Assembly: GCA_002070215.1 (NCBI GenBank) | Contig: MWCV01000002.1 | Location: forward strand, 98,952-159,774 | Source of the DNA: Chloroflexi bacterium ADurb.Bin180 | GTDB taxonomy: Bacteria > Chloroflexota > Anaerolineae > UBA2200 | Direction of reading: 5' to 3' | Length of the DNA: 60,823 nt | Part shown: positions 25,434 through 34,133 of the stretch, piece by piece | Position numbering within the stretch: the first letter of the stretch is position 1 | How the letters are laid out: every line of letters starts with the position of its first letter | The notes under the pieces: generated by a model | The model's input: the letters and a program-made list of their open reading frames with translations, nothing else | The model's database searches: none | Told to the model about the DNA's origin: nothing | Made by a program: the position numbers and the translations under genes

Positions 25434-26636
25434 CTAGGCCGTGGCTCTGCTTAGCCGCACATAGGGCGGTGCGAGCGCGCCAACCAACGGTCTGGCATAG
25501 TCCAGAAAGGCCGCTGTTGGATAGTTGCCGGCCTCGTTCATGAATTCGACAGGCAGCATCTTTTCCTTGTTGGCCACCTCGGCCAGACTGACCACTTCCA
25601 GCGAGCAGTGATAGCCGGGGCCCGGAGCGCGCACCAGAGTGACGATGCCTTCCGCGCAGCCGCCGACGGCCTGCTTCACTGCCTCTTTGCCGACACGGAA
25701 CGCCTCTTCCAGGTCAACTGCCGAAGCACACACCATCAGTGAACGCTGCAGGTAATTCGGCTTGTCCAGGCGCACTTTCAACCCCAGCTTGCCGCTGAGC
25801 AGGGTCGCCACAAAGTCACTGACCCCGCCTTTCATACGGTGGCCGAACGTGTCCACCTCTTTGGGCGCAAACGCCTCGCCCAGCGTCTTGCCCGCCGATT
25901 CCTGGGCCCCTTCGCTCATGGCAATCACTACGTACTCTCGCTCCCGGTAGCACCGCTCCACATCCTGCAACAACTGCTCAACGCTTACCGGTCGCTCGGG
26001 AACATAAACCAGGTGCGGCGGATCGCCCTCCTCCTGACGCGCCAGAGCAGCGGCCGCAGTCAGCCAACCGGTGTTCCGGCCCATCACCTCGAGAATCTTG
26101 ACCGGACTCTCCGGGCCCATGGCCTCCGTATCGCGACCCGTGTCCCGCGTGGCCATGGCCACGAACCGAGCCGCGCTCGGATAGCCGGGGCAGTGATCGG
26201 TGTGCACCAGGTCGTTGTCCACCGTCTTGGGCACGGCGACGACGTGCAGCTCGTATCCCGAACTGGCGGCCAGCCGAGCCAACTGCCAGCTCGTATCTGA
26301 CGAGTCATTGCCACCGATATAGTGCAGGTAGCGGATATTGTGCTTTTTCAGCACATCCAGGATGCGGTCATAGTCCGCCTCGCTTAGCTTGTAGCGCACG
26401 GTTCCGAGAGCGGCCCCCGGTGTATGGCGGAGCCCTTCCACGACGCCAGCAGGCTGGCGGCGCAGGTCAATGAACTCTTCCTTGAGCAGGCCGCGAATGC
26501 CGCGGTACATACCGTAGATCTCGCCAACCGCGCTCTGCGCCATCGCTTCCTGGATGACGCCGCTCAGGCTGCTGTTAATGACGACTGTCGGCCCGCCAGA
26601 CTGCCCTACCACGAGATTGCCTTTGACTTTGCCCAT
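25434..26636 (-). CDS. 6-phosphofructokinase, residues of the diphosphate-dependent type
   Basis: A 400-residue phosphofructokinase A-family enzyme converting fructose 6-phosphate to fructose 1,6-bisphosphate. Phosphoryl-donor residues are informative: GGNDSS at 108-113 has Asp where ATP enzymes have Gly, and PKTVDNDL at 136-143 has Lys where ATP enzymes have Gly. Both are the pattern reported for diphosphate-dependent enzymes, so the donor is likely PPi and the step reversible. VGQSGGPTVVINSSL at the N-terminus and MGRNTGWL are also as expected. ATG at 26636 has a GGAGGA site; the frame extends 23 codons further up without homology. It has its own divergent promoter. Confidence 0.9.
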   Translation of the reverse strand: MGKVKGNLVVGQSGGPTVVINSSLSGVIQEAMAQSAVGEIYGMYRGIRGLLKEEFIDLRRQPAGVVEGLRHTPGAALGTVRYKLSEADYDRILDVLKKHNIRYLHYIGGNDSSDTSWQLARLAASSGYELHVVAVPKTVDNDLVHTDHCPGYPSAARFVAMATRDTGRDTEAMGPESPVKILEVMGRNTGWLTAAAALARQEEGDPPHLVYVPERPVSVEQLLQDVERCYREREYVVIAMSEGAQESAGKTLGEAFAPKEVDTFGHRMKGGVSDFVATLLSGKLGLKVRLDKPNYLQRSLMVCASAVDLEEAFRVGKEAVKQAVGGCAEGIVTLVRAPGPGYHCSLEVVSLAEVANKEKMLPVEFMNEAGNYPTAAFLDYARPLVGALAPPYVRLSRATA

Positions 26637-26670
26637 AGTTCCTCCTTCCGCAGTCTGCATGCTATTAACA

Positions 26671-26700
26671 ATTGTAGTGCTGGCATAGGTGGTCAGACAA
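26671..26700 (-). promoter_or_regulatory. Predicted promoter of the phosphofructokinase gene
   Basis: On the minus strand TTGTCT (26695-26700) and TACAAT (26671-26676) are 18 bases apart, about 28 bases upstream of the ribosome site. Confidence 0.55.
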
Positions 26701-26727
26701 ACCATCGTTGACGCAGCGTCCGTGTAC

Positions 26728-26756
26728 TTGACTAGTGTAGCTTATTATGGTAGTAT
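26728..26756 (+). promoter_or_regulatory. Predicted promoter of infC-rpmI-rplT
   Basis: TTGACT (26728-26733) and TAGTAT (26751-26756) with a 17-base spacer. About 75 bases of leader follow to the infC start. I see no clear terminator-type hairpin in that leader. Confidence 0.55.
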
Positions 26757-26836
26757 CCTCGCCTTAGTGGATGCGCGTCGGGCGTTCGCTGTCTGTCCTG
26801 GCGCTTCCACGCAACAACAGGTGAGGTGGAGGTCAC

Positions 26837-27421
26837 ATAGCCAGGGCAGAGCACCGAATCAACGAGGCAATCACGGCAAGCGAAGTGCGGGTGATCGACG
26901 ACGAGGGCAAGCAGGTGGGCGTCTTTCCCATCCGCGAAGCCCTACGCTTGGCTCAGGAGCGAGACGTGGACCTGGTAGAGGTAGCCCCGGCTGCCCGGCC
27001 CCCCGTATGCCGCCTCCTGAACTATGGCAAGTTCCTCTACGAGCGCACCAAGAAGGAACGTCAGGCTCGTAAGGCGCAAAAGACCATCGAGATCAAGGAA
27101 ATCCGCATGCAGCCCAAGATCGGTGCCCACGATCTCGATTTCAAGAGACGCCGCGTGCGGGAGTTTCTCGCCGATGGAGCCAAGGTGCGCATTCGGGTGC
27201 GCTTCCGTGGCCGGGAGCGCAGCTACCCGGAGATCGGCCAGGCCCTGCTGGAGAGGCTGGTCGCCACGCTCACCGATGTCGCGGTCGTAGAGCAGATGCC
27301 CACTATCGAAGAGGGCGCCGGCAGCATCTATGTGCTGGTCGCGCCAAAGGTTTCGGTTCATCGAGAGGTCAAGCCCGGGGAGAGTGCAGAGGCTGCCGAC
27401 AGTCTGCAAGGGTCTCTCTAG
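26837..27421 (+). CDS. infC: Translation initiation factor IF-3 with ATA start codon
   Basis: IF-3 binds the 30S subunit and checks start codons. The conserved N-terminus RINEAITASEVRVID lies upstream of the first ATG/GTG/TTG (GTG at 26885). The frame is closed by TGA at 26822-26824, leaving only GGT GGA GGT CAC ATA before the conserved region, so ATA at 26837 is the only plausible start. An AGGTGGAGGT ribosome site precedes it. infC is known for AUU/AUC/AUA starts that let IF-3 repress its own synthesis. The protein is 194 residues, with the linker and C-terminal domain (GAHDLDFKRRRVREFL, VRIRVRFRGRE) intact. rpmI and rplT follow. Confidence 0.95.
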   Translation: MARAEHRINEAITASEVRVIDDEGKQVGVFPIREALRLAQERDVDLVEVAPAARPPVCRLLNYGKFLYERTKKERQARKAQKTIEIKEIRMQPKIGAHDLDFKRRRVREFLADGAKVRIRVRFRGRERSYPEIGQALLERLVATLTDVAVVEQMPTIEEGAGSIYVLVAPKVSVHREVKPGESAEAADSLQGSL

Positions 27422-27455
27422 GCCCAACCCTCACAGTCAAGGGAGGATGTTTCTC

Positions 27456-27659
27456 GTGCCAAAGATCAAGACCCAGAAGAGTGCCGTCAAGCGATTTGAC
27501 CGCACTGGAACCGGCAAACTCATGCGAGCAAAGGGCCATCAGAGCCACTTGCGCCGCAACCGGTCGATGCGTGCCAAGCGCCTGTTTGGCCGCAAGATCG
27601 AAGTCAAGACCCGTGGCGAGCAGGAGCATGTCGACCGGCTCGCTCCGTATCTCAAGTAA
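27456..27659 (+). CDS. rpmI: 50S ribosomal protein L35
   Basis: A 67-residue L35: PKIKTQKSAVKRFDRTGTGK and the arginine-rich middle are typical. GTG at 27456 is chosen over ATG at 27447 because GGGAGG (27441-27446) lies directly beside the ATG but 9 bases before the GTG, and L35 normally begins MPKIKT. Part of infC-rpmI-rplT. Confidence 0.96.
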   Translation: MPKIKTQKSAVKRFDRTGTGKLMRAKGHQSHLRRNRSMRAKRLFGRKIEVKTRGEQEHVDRLAPYLK

Positions 27660-27693
27660 CATCGCGGACCGCGTTGTTCGAAGGGAGTTCTAG

Positions 27694-28044
27694 GTGCCAA
27701 GAGTAAAGAGGGGCGTGCCGGCCCATCAACGGCACAAAGCAGTACTCAAGTTCACCAAGGGTCAGAAGGGCAGCAAGCACCTGCTCTACCGACGGGCTAA
27801 TGAAGCCCGCATGCATTCGATGTGGTACGCCTATCGTGACCGCCGCGACCGCAAGCGCGATTTTCGCCGCCTGTGGATTGTTCGCATCAACGCCGCGGCG
27901 CGTCTGTGCGGCACGACCTACAGCCAGCTCATGGCCGGGCTTGACAAGGCCGGCGTGACCATCGACCGCAAGATGCTTGCCGACCTGGCTGTTAGCGACA
28001 ATGCTGCCTTTGCCAAGCTGGCGACCATCGCCAAAGAGGCGTAG
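27694..28044 (+). CDS. rplT: 50S ribosomal protein L20
   Basis: The 116-residue L20 binds 23S rRNA early in assembly. [33 protein letters not shown] and [16 protein letters not shown] are the family's conserved boxes. Start is GTG at 27694 with an AAGGGAG site. Last gene of infC-rpmI-rplT; a hairpin follows at 28104-28158. Confidence 0.97.
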   Translation: MPRVKRGVPAHQRHKAVLKFTKGQKGSKHLLYRRANEARMHSMWYAYRDRRDRKRDFRRLWIVRINAAARLCGTTYSQLMAGLDKAGVTIDRKMLADLAVSDNAAFAKLATIAKEA

Positions 28045-28103
28045 CACCTTCATTCGCCAGGGTGCGGCTGCTGCGCCGCACATCAACCGTACACGCACCA
28101 CCG

Positions 28104-28166
28104 GAACCCGCCTCTCCCAGGCCTCATGCCGTTATACCAGGGCCAGCAGGGCGGGTTCTTCTTGTT
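28104..28166 (+). terminator. Probable terminator after rplT
   Basis: GAACCCGCC (28104-28112) pairs with GGCGGGTTC (28150-28158) over a GC-rich inner stretch that can also pair in part, followed by TTCTTGTTCT. It is 44 bases before the methyltransferase start. Confidence 0.6.
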
Positions 28167-28209
28167 CTATTCGCACTCGCCAGTGACTTGTCTCCAGCGG
28201 AGATGACCT

Positions 28210-29007
28210 GTGCCAGAGCACCTCGAAATGATTACCAGTGTCAGCAACGAGACTATCAGACGTGTACGTGCGCTGCATCAGCGCCAGGAACGTGACGAAC
28301 AACGTTGCTTTCTCGCCGAGGGCGTGCGCGTGGTGGAGGAGGGGCTGCGGGCCGGAATTGCGCCGACGCTGCTGTTGTGCACCCCTTCAGCTCTGGCGCA
28401 ACCGCGCGTAGTGGCACTGGTGCACCGGGCACGCCAGGTCGGGTGTCTGGTGCGCCAGACCAGCGACCGCGTGATGGCCGCCGCATCCGACACGGTGAAC
28501 CCATCTGGCGTTCTGGCTGTTTTTCCCATTCTCCCGAGCGCCGTCCCGACCCCTCTGCACTGGGTCCTGGTCGCCGATGGGCTGCGAGATCCTGGGAACC
28601 TGGGCACGATTCTGCGCTCGGCCTGGGCCACGCAGGTGCAACTGGTCATCACCACAGCCAACACAGTAGATGTGCACAGCCCCAAAGTGGTCCGTGCCGC
28701 CATGGGCGCCCACTTTCACCTGGCACTCCAACAGGAACGCTCCTGGCCAGAGATCAGGGACAGCCTTCAAGGAATCAATATCCTGCTGGCCAAACCGCGC
28801 TGCGGGGAAGCATACTGGGAGGTCGACTGGCGGCGCCCGACAGCGTTGGTCATCGGTGGAGAAGCAGAGGGAGCGAGCAGCGAGGCCGAAAGTATGGCCG
28901 ACGGCCTGGTGCATATTCCAATGGATCCAACCGCCGAATCCGTCAACGCCGCTGTTGCGGCCAGCATCCTGCTCTTTGAAGCGGCCCGGCAGAGACAGCC
29001 GGAGTAG
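28210..29007 (+). CDS. TrmH/SpoU-family RNA methyltransferase
   Basis: A 265-residue SPOUT-class enzyme that 2'-O-methylates rRNA or tRNA using SAM. The N-terminal substrate-binding domain holds RCFLAEGVRVVEEGLRAG. The knotted methyltransferase domain has the three motifs: GLRDPGNLGTILRSA, ALVIGGEAEGAS and IPMDPTAESVNAAVAASILLFE. Start is GTG at 28210 with CGGAGATG before it; ATG at 28228 is possible. Which RNA position is modified cannot be told from the sequence. Confidence 0.9.
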   Translation: MPEHLEMITSVSNETIRRVRALHQRQERDEQRCFLAEGVRVVEEGLRAGIAPTLLLCTPSALAQPRVVALVHRARQVGCLVRQTSDRVMAAASDTVNPSGVLAVFPILPSAVPTPLHWVLVADGLRDPGNLGTILRSAWATQVQLVITTANTVDVHSPKVVRAAMGAHFHLALQQERSWPEIRDSLQGINILLAKPRCGEAYWEVDWRRPTALVIGGEAEGASSEAESMADGLVHIPMDPTAESVNAAVAASILLFEAARQRQPE

Positions 29008-29016
29008 CCTGAGCGG

Positions 29017-29499
29017 CTAGTGCTGCTCCAGGTATTCTGCCAGCAGTTCCAGTGCGGCTCTGGCTGAGCTCTCGCGATTGGCGCGGCGGTCGCCTGCCCA
29101 CAGGTACTTGCGCACCAAGGTCGAGTCCGGCCCGGCGAGCGCCATAAAGGTCAGCCCGACCGGTTTGCCCGGCAGTGCGCCTGTCGGCCCGGCAATGCCG
29201 GTGATGGCCACGGCTACATCCACACGCAGCCTTTCCCTGGCGCCTCGTGCCATCTCCTGAGCGGTTTCGGCGCTCACCGCACCGTGGCTCTTGAGAGTAC
29301 GCCTGCTCACGCCGAGCAGCCGATACTTAACCTCCACCGAGTAGGCCACGATTCCACCCAGAAAGTAGCCCGACGCTCCCGCGACATTGGTGATGTACGC
29401 CGCAACCAGACCACCGGTGCACGACTCGGCCAATCCGAGACTGAGCCCGCGCTGCTGCAGCAACTGTCCTACCTGCTCGGCTAAGAACTGGGTGTCCAT
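29017..29499 (-). CDS. pncC: Nicotinamide-nucleotide amidohydrolase (CinA C-terminal type)
   Basis: A 160-residue stand-alone CinA C-terminal domain, which deamidates NMN to nicotinate mononucleotide in pyridine-nucleotide recycling. [20 protein letters not shown] with its serine, [11 protein letters not shown] and [10 protein letters not shown] are conserved. Its start overlaps the end of the upstream exonuclease gene by 19 bases. Confidence 0.9.
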   Translation of the reverse strand: MDTQFLAEQVGQLLQQRGLSLGLAESCTGGLVAAYITNVAGASGYFLGGIVAYSVEVKYRLLGVSRRTLKSHGAVSAETAQEMARGARERLRVDVAVAITGIAGPTGALPGKPVGLTFMALAGPDSTLVRKYLWAGDRRANRESSARAALELLAEYLEQH

Positions 29500-30059
29500 C
29501 CCTTTGGCTCCAGATTCTCCATCAACATGTTGATGAACAGGCTGCCCTGTTCGAGCGCGTCATCCATTGGTCGGTGGGTATGCGGCAAGTTGTCAAACCA
29601 GCGTTTGGGCAAGTCGCCCTTGCCGCATTCCCGGTAGCGGCGCTTCAGCATGGCCATGGCATAGCTCCGAATGTCAATGCCGTGGTGGCCGAACGGGCTC
29701 TCGCCGGCGAAGCGGAGCAGGTACCAGTACACAAAGCTAAAGTCATAGCCCAGGGGGTAGGCCACAAAGATTGGCGTGCCGGGCAGACTCTTGAGCCACG
29801 AAACATAGACATTCATCGCCACTTCCGGCGGTTGCGGGTCTTGGCGGCTGAGTGCCCATTCCACGGTGTGCCCCTGCCACCACTTCATGGTTCTGGGGTG
29901 GCCTGATGCCCCGGGGAGAAGTTCCAGATTCATTTCGAATGTTCCGATGAGTCTCTTGTCGGCCAGGTAGGCGGCAGAGGCAAAACTCAGCATCGAGTGC
30001 GGGCCGGGAATCGGCCCGTCCGCTTCGATATCTGTGCTTACGTACACTTCTTTCTTCAT
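29481..30059 (-). CDS. DEDDh-type 3'-5' exonuclease (Rv2179c-like)
   Basis: A 192-residue protein with the exonuclease I motif DIEADG at residues 9-14, the middle aspartate region [13 protein letters not shown], and the last motif [11 protein letters not shown] with His and Asp. The pattern matches the RNase-H-fold exoribonuclease group typified by Mycobacterium Rv2179c. The ATG at 30059 is chosen for its [15 protein letters not shown] beginning; the frame upstream is arginine-rich and lies in the obg promoter area. It is divergent from obg. Confidence 0.8.
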   Translation of the reverse strand: MKKEVYVSTDIEADGPIPGPHSMLSFASAAYLADKRLIGTFEMNLELLPGASGHPRTMKWWQGHTVEWALSRQDPQPPEVAMNVYVSWLKSLPGTPIFVAYPLGYDFSFVYWYLLRFAGESPFGHHGIDIRSYAMAMLKRRYRECGKGDLPKRWFDNLPHTHRPMDDALEQGSLFINMLMENLEPKGWTPSS

Positions 30060-30202
30060 CCAACAGCACTCCCATTCTCGACGATCACGCCAGGCCACCC
30101 GCGCAGACGAACGCGGAGCTAGCCCGCCGGCTATTGTGCCATAGCCTGCAGCCCGACGCAAACCTCGCAATGGGTCATCAAACCGCCGCGGGACCAGTCT
30201 CG

Positions 30203-30231
30203 TTGCCCCGGTCAACTCGGCGTGGTATAAT
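30203..30231 (+). promoter_or_regulatory. Predicted promoter of obg with a seven-base leader
   Basis: TTGCCC (30203-30208) and TATAAT (30226-30231) with a 17-base spacer. The expected start A30238 is 7 bases before the obg ATG, too short for a ribosome site. Confidence 0.6.
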
Positions 30232-30244
30232 CGGCAAACGCGCT

Positions 30245-31513
30245 ATGGATGAACGTCTATTCTTTGACGAGGCAACGATAGAGGTCCGCGCCGGAAACGG
30301 CGGCAATGGCAGTGTGAGCTTTCGCCGCGAAAAGTTCGTGCCCCTCGGCGGTCCATCGGGCGGCAACGGTGGCAAGGGCGGCGATGTCTACGTGATGGCC
30401 AACCGCCGTCTCAACACCCTGATCCAGTTCCAGAGGCAGCGTCACTTTGCTGCCGACGCCGGCGGCAAAGGCGACCGCAAGAACATGCAGGGCAAGAGCG
30501 GCGAGGACCTGCTCATCGCCGTTCCGCCGGGGACGGTAGTTCGCGACGCGGCGTCATCGGAGCTGCTGGCCGACCTGATGGTGGATGGTCAGAAGCTCGT
30601 TGTTGCCCGAGGAGGGCGAGGTGGGCGCGGAAACGCCGCGTTCGCCACACCTACGAATCAGGCCCCTAGGATTGCCGAGAAGGGCGAGCCAGGCCAGGCC
30701 CGCACCCTGAAGCTAGAGCTCAAGCTCATTGCTGACGTGGGCATCATCGGTGTGCCCAACGCTGGCAAGTCGACCCTGCTGGCAGCCGTGAGCGCCGCCA
30801 GGCCCAAGATTGCCGACTATCCCTTCACCACGCTCATACCCAACCTCGGCGTGGCCACCGTTGACGATGACACTCTTGTCCTGGCCGACATCCCCGGGCT
30901 GATCGAAGGCGCCCATGACGGGGCCGGCCTGGGCACCGCCTTCCTCAAGCACATCGAACGGACCCGCGTTCTCATCCACCTCCTCGACGGCGACTCGCCT
31001 GATCCTTTGAAAGACTATGCGGTGATCAACCAGGAACTGGGACTGTTCAGCGCCAGACTGGCCGCCAAACCTCAGGTGGTGGCTCTCAACAAGATGGACC
31101 TGCCCCATGCCCGGCAGGTCTGGCCAAAGATTCAGCAGGTGATGAGCGACGAGGGAGTGCCGGCACTTGCCCTCTCAGCCTTCACCGGTCAGGGCACCCT
31201 CGAGCTGCTTCGAGAGGTCAGCCGCATTCTCCAGACGCTGCCGCCGGACCTCGAGTCGCCCGAAGAACCCAAGGTCTTTCGACCTGAGGAATCGGAGGAG
31301 CTGTTCTGGGTCACCCGAGAGCGAGGCCACTACCGGGTGCGCGGGCGGCGCATCGAGCGAGTCGCGGTGATGACGGACTGGGCCAACGATGAGGCTGTGG
31401 CCCGGTTCCAGCGCATTCTCAAAGCCATGGGCATCCTTGATGCACTCCAGAAAGCCGGGGTCAAGTCAGGAGATACCGTGCTCATTGGCGAGCATGAGCT
31501 GGAATGGCAATAG
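30245..31513 (+). CDS. obg: GTPase Obg (CgtA)
   Basis: A 422-residue ribosome-associated GTPase. The glycine-rich Obg fold covers residues 1 to about 158 ([18 protein letters not shown]). The GTPase domain has G1 GVPNAGKS near 170, [16 protein letters not shown] and NKMDLP. A C-terminal OCT domain from about 340 contains [21 protein letters not shown] at 30245 gives the usual beginning, but no ribosome site is seen. nadD follows, forming a typical obg-nadD pair. Confidence 0.96.
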   Translation: MDERLFFDEATIEVRAGNGGNGSVSFRREKFVPLGGPSGGNGGKGGDVYVMANRRLNTLIQFQRQRHFAADAGGKGDRKNMQGKSGEDLLIAVPPGTVVRDAASSELLADLMVDGQKLVVARGGRGGRGNAAFATPTNQAPRIAEKGEPGQARTLKLELKLIADVGIIGVPNAGKSTLLAAVSAARPKIADYPFTTLIPNLGVATVDDDTLVLADIPGLIEGAHDGAGLGTAFLKHIERTRVLIHLLDGDSPDPLKDYAVINQELGLFSARLAAKPQVVALNKMDLPHARQVWPKIQQVMSDEGVPALALSAFTGQGTLELLREVSRILQTLPPDLESPEEPKVFRPEESEELFWVTRERGHYRVRGRRIERVAVMTDWANDEAVARFQRILKAMGILDALQKAGVKSGDTVLIGEHELEWQ

Positions 31514-31557
31514 AACCCTTACCGTGAGAGAGGCAGGGCGCACCCTGGAGAACCAGC

Positions 31558-32193
31558 ATGGATAACGAGCGACGCGTCGGCCTGTTTGGCGGCACCTTTG
31601 ATCCCATCCACTACGGCCACCTGGTGATCGCCGGAGACGCCCGTGCCTACCTTGGGCTAGACAGGGTGTATTTCGCGCCGGCCTTCCAGCCGCCGCACAA
31701 ACCCCGGGGCAGCTACTCGGCTTTTGACCACCGGGTCAGCATGGTGGAACTGGCCATCAAGTCCAACCCCCGTTTTGCCCTCTCCCTGATCGAAAGCAGA
31801 CTGCCGGTACCTTCCTACACTGTGGACACGGTCCGTGCCTTCAGGCAGGAACTCTCTGCTGGCACTGCCCTCTACTTCATCATGGGTATGGACTCACTGG
31901 CCGATATCCTGAGCTGGCACAAGCCAGATGAATTGCTGCACCTTTGTCGAATCGTCGTCGCAGAGAGGGCCGGGTACCAGGTCGACATTGCCTCCCTAGA
32001 ATCCAAACTCCCCGGTCTGAGGGAGAGCCTCGAGCTCATCGACACGCCAGAACTCTCCATTTCTTCGACGGATCTTCAGCGGCGCATTCGCCAGGGTCTC
32101 CCAGTCCGTTACCAGTTGCCCGTACGCGTCGAGCAGTACATCCGCCGGCAAAACCTCTATGGCCAAAAGGGCGAGGCCGGGACAGCGCGGTGA
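31558..32193 (+). CDS. nadD: Nicotinate-nucleotide adenylyltransferase
   Basis: Transfers AMP to nicotinate mononucleotide in NAD synthesis. The 211-residue protein has GLFGGTFDPIHYGHL at residues 8-22 and the second nucleotide motif SISSTDLQRRIRQG. ATG at 31558 is 44 bases after obg with GGAGAA upstream. The stop overlaps the GTG of the next gene (GTGA). Confidence 0.95.
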   Translation: MDNERRVGLFGGTFDPIHYGHLVIAGDARAYLGLDRVYFAPAFQPPHKPRGSYSAFDHRVSMVELAIKSNPRFALSLIESRLPVPSYTVDTVRAFRQELSAGTALYFIMGMDSLADILSWHKPDELLHLCRIVVAERAGYQVDIASLESKLPGLRESLELIDTPELSISSTDLQRRIRQGLPVRYQLPVRVEQYIRRQNLYGQKGEAGTAR

Positions 32194-33032
32194 CTTGCCC
32201 ACTCAGTCTCTCCACTGGCTGTTTGGCCCACTGGCCGCTCAGATGCGTATTCCGCCTGGCCCGCGAGTGTGGTTTCGACGGGCTCGAGCTGGTGCGCACG
32301 CCGAGCATTGCCCTGCTGCGCCCGGACTATATGCGGCACCTGTCCGACGAATACCACCTGCCCATTCTCAGCGTCCACCCGTCGGTGATCCCATTCCCCG
32401 GCTATGACCGCGCGGCGAGGGTCCTGCCCGCGCTGGTCGACCTGGCCCACCAGGTCCAAAGCCCGACAGTTGTAGTGCATACTCCCAAGGTCCGCGACCT
32501 TGCTCATCCTCTGGCCGTCGAGTTCGTGCGAGTGCTGCGCCAGGAGAAAGCACAGGCTGGCCCGGATGCTGTGATATCGGTCGAAAATGCTGGCCTATAC
32601 CGGCCCGAGGACGCGCGTTACTGGCTGCACGATGTTCACCATCTGCGCGAACTGGCCGATCAGTGCGACGTAGCGCTCACCTTTGACACCTGTCATGCCG
32701 GCACCAGCCCGGAAGGGCTAATGGGGTCGTACGACATCCTGCGCGAGCGGGTGGTCAACATCCACTTGAGCGACCTCTCGTCGCGGCACCTCACGCCGGA
32801 CTGGCGTCCTCTGCGGACGCTCCTCGTGCACCACCAGATGCCAGGAGAGGGCGCTCTTCCCCTGGGAAGCTTTCTCCACCGGCTGACCGGCGACGGCTAC
32901 TCGGGACCCATAACCCTTGAACCGAGTCCGGTAGCGCTGCATGCGTACAGTCAGACGCGTCTGTCGGAGCGACTGAGACAGGCAGTGGCTTTTATCCGGC
33001 GGGCCCTGGCCGCTCAGGCCTCTGCCGGATAG
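32190..33032 (+). CDS. Xylose isomerase-like TIM-barrel protein
   Basis: A 280-residue protein of the sugar phosphate isomerase/epimerase (AP endonuclease 2) fold. Strands such as LPILSVHPSVIPF, TVVVHTPK, AVISVENAG, VALTFDTCHAGTS and VVNIHLSDL place His, Glu and Asp residues at the expected metal positions. Function is unknown. GTG at 32190 overlaps the nadD stop. Its 3' end overlaps that of the convergent gene by 19 bases. Confidence 0.78.
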   Translation: MTCPLSLSTGCLAHWPLRCVFRLARECGFDGLELVRTPSIALLRPDYMRHLSDEYHLPILSVHPSVIPFPGYDRAARVLPALVDLAHQVQSPTVVVHTPKVRDLAHPLAVEFVRVLRQEKAQAGPDAVISVENAGLYRPEDARYWLHDVHHLRELADQCDVALTFDTCHAGTSPEGLMGSYDILRERVVNIHLSDLSSRHLTPDWRPLRTLLVHHQMPGEGALPLGSFLHRLTGDGYSGPITLEPSPVALHAYSQTRLSERLRQAVAFIRRALAAQASAG

Positions 33033-33595
33033 AAACCGGGCTTGCACAGCACTTCCATCACGCGCAGGTCAAAGAAGGTTTGAGCGTTCGCCGGCAGGAG
33101 CACCAGCGCCGTGTCGGCCCCGTGGCCGGTTCCGCCGACGGCGAGCGCCGGTTCGCCTACCTTCACCAGGCCAGCGTCGGCGGCCATCAGCGAGATCTCA
33201 CAGGCCACCTTGACCCCCTCGCCAAAGATGCGCAACGTGTAGGCGATGATCTCATCGAGCTGGTAAGTTTGCAGCTTTTTGCGTACCGCGCGCCCGACGC
33301 CGCCAAAGGCGTGCTGACAAGTGAGAATCCGTCCCCCGTTGGCTTCGATTGCTTGCCGGTGCTGCACCAGCAGCTCTTGCTGGTTCTCTTCGGCAAAGCC
33401 GGTACTGTGACTCACCACTACCACATCCAGGCCGCGCAGCACCTCCGCTGCTCGCGCTCCGGTCGCACCGCTGGTCGACGCCACCAGCACCGTGCCGATT
33501 CGCAGTTGTTCGGCACGGTTCCTCACCAGGGCCAGCACACGCTCTGTGTTCTCCGCTCCCGGGCGCACAAAGTATTCACCGCTGACGACGGGCAT
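33014..33595 (-). CDS. Pyruvate kinase C-terminal-like domain protein
   Basis: A 193-residue stand-alone protein resembling the C-terminal (alpha/beta) domain of pyruvate kinase: IGTVLVASTSGATGARAAEVL, VVVSHSTGF and the later LVKVGEPALAVGGTGHGAD. No catalytic barrel is present, so it is not a pyruvate kinase; its role is unknown. ATG at 33595 is favoured because GGAGG lies 7 bases before it, whereas ATG at 33601 is only 1-2 bases from it. Confidence 0.75.
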   Translation of the reverse strand: MPVVSGEYFVRPGAENTERVLALVRNRAEQLRIGTVLVASTSGATGARAAEVLRGLDVVVVSHSTGFAEENQQELLVQHRQAIEANGGRILTCQHAFGGVGRAVRKKLQTYQLDEIIAYTLRIFGEGVKVACEISLMAADAGLVKVGEPALAVGGTGHGADTALVLLPANAQTFFDLRVMEVLCKPGFYPAEA

Positions 33596-33655
33596 TCTCA
33601 TACCTCCTTCTGCCGATATCCATACCGCTCGATGGGTCAACCCCCAAGAACAGGA

Positions 33656-33683
33656 AACGGGGCGGCCGACTGACCGCCCCGTT
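33656..33683 (-). terminator. Terminator after the 138-residue hypothetical gene
   Basis: AACGGGGCGG and CCGCCCCGTT form a 10-bp stem with an 8-base loop. Read on minus it is followed by TCCTGTTCTT, and lies 34 bases after the stop at 33717. Confidence 0.7.
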
Positions 33684-33716
33684 AGTTTGGCTCCAGTGCA
33701 TCGCGCCGGCCAGCAC

Positions 33717-34133
33717 TCACTCGACCGGCTTGATTCCCAGGTACACCTGACCGCGAGTGAGCATCCGCAGAATCACATCTGCCGGTCTCTTCTCCAAACG
33801 CTCATGAAGCTGCTGGGCTGACAGCGGCTTGTTGCCATTGGCCAGGAACACACGAAAGATACCGTCCAGGATTGGGGTTTCCGGGGTAAGATAGCCAGGC
33901 CTATTGCTGCAGCATGCCCTGATTGCTTCCCAGAGGGCATCCACCCTGGTGACTTCGGCCGTCTCGGGATCGATCATGTCAACCATGGGAGAGCCAGGCT
34001 GAGACGCGAGCCGCTCCTTACATTCGGCACAGAGCAAGTCACGCATAAACACGCGGATGTCCTTGTTCTGCTTCTCCCACCAGCCCATATCGATATGGAA
34101 TTTGGTCGCGGTCGTTGGCCTGAGTGATTTCAC
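33717..34133 (-). CDS. Unrecognised protein, winged-helix-like C-terminus
   Basis: I do not recognise this 138-residue protein. The middle has one Cys pair-like stretch (LLCAECKERL) and the C-terminal 60 residues (LDGIFRVFLANGNKPLSAQQLHERL and onward) read like a small winged helix. GTG at 34133 overlaps the stop of the upstream 569-residue gene (GTGA), so the two are translated together and probably act together. Confidence 0.7.
   Translation of the reverse strand: MKSLRPTTATKFHIDMGWWEKQNKDIRVFMRDLLCAECKERLASQPGSPMVDMIDPETAEVTRVDALWEAIRACCSNRPGYLTPETPILDGIFRVFLANGNKPLSAQQLHERLEKRPADVILRMLTRGQVYLGIKPVE

Noticed and set aside
27447-27449. ATG as start of rpmI
   Set aside because: The ribosome site GGGAGG directly abuts it; GTG at 27456 has proper spacing and gives the standard MPKIKT beginning.
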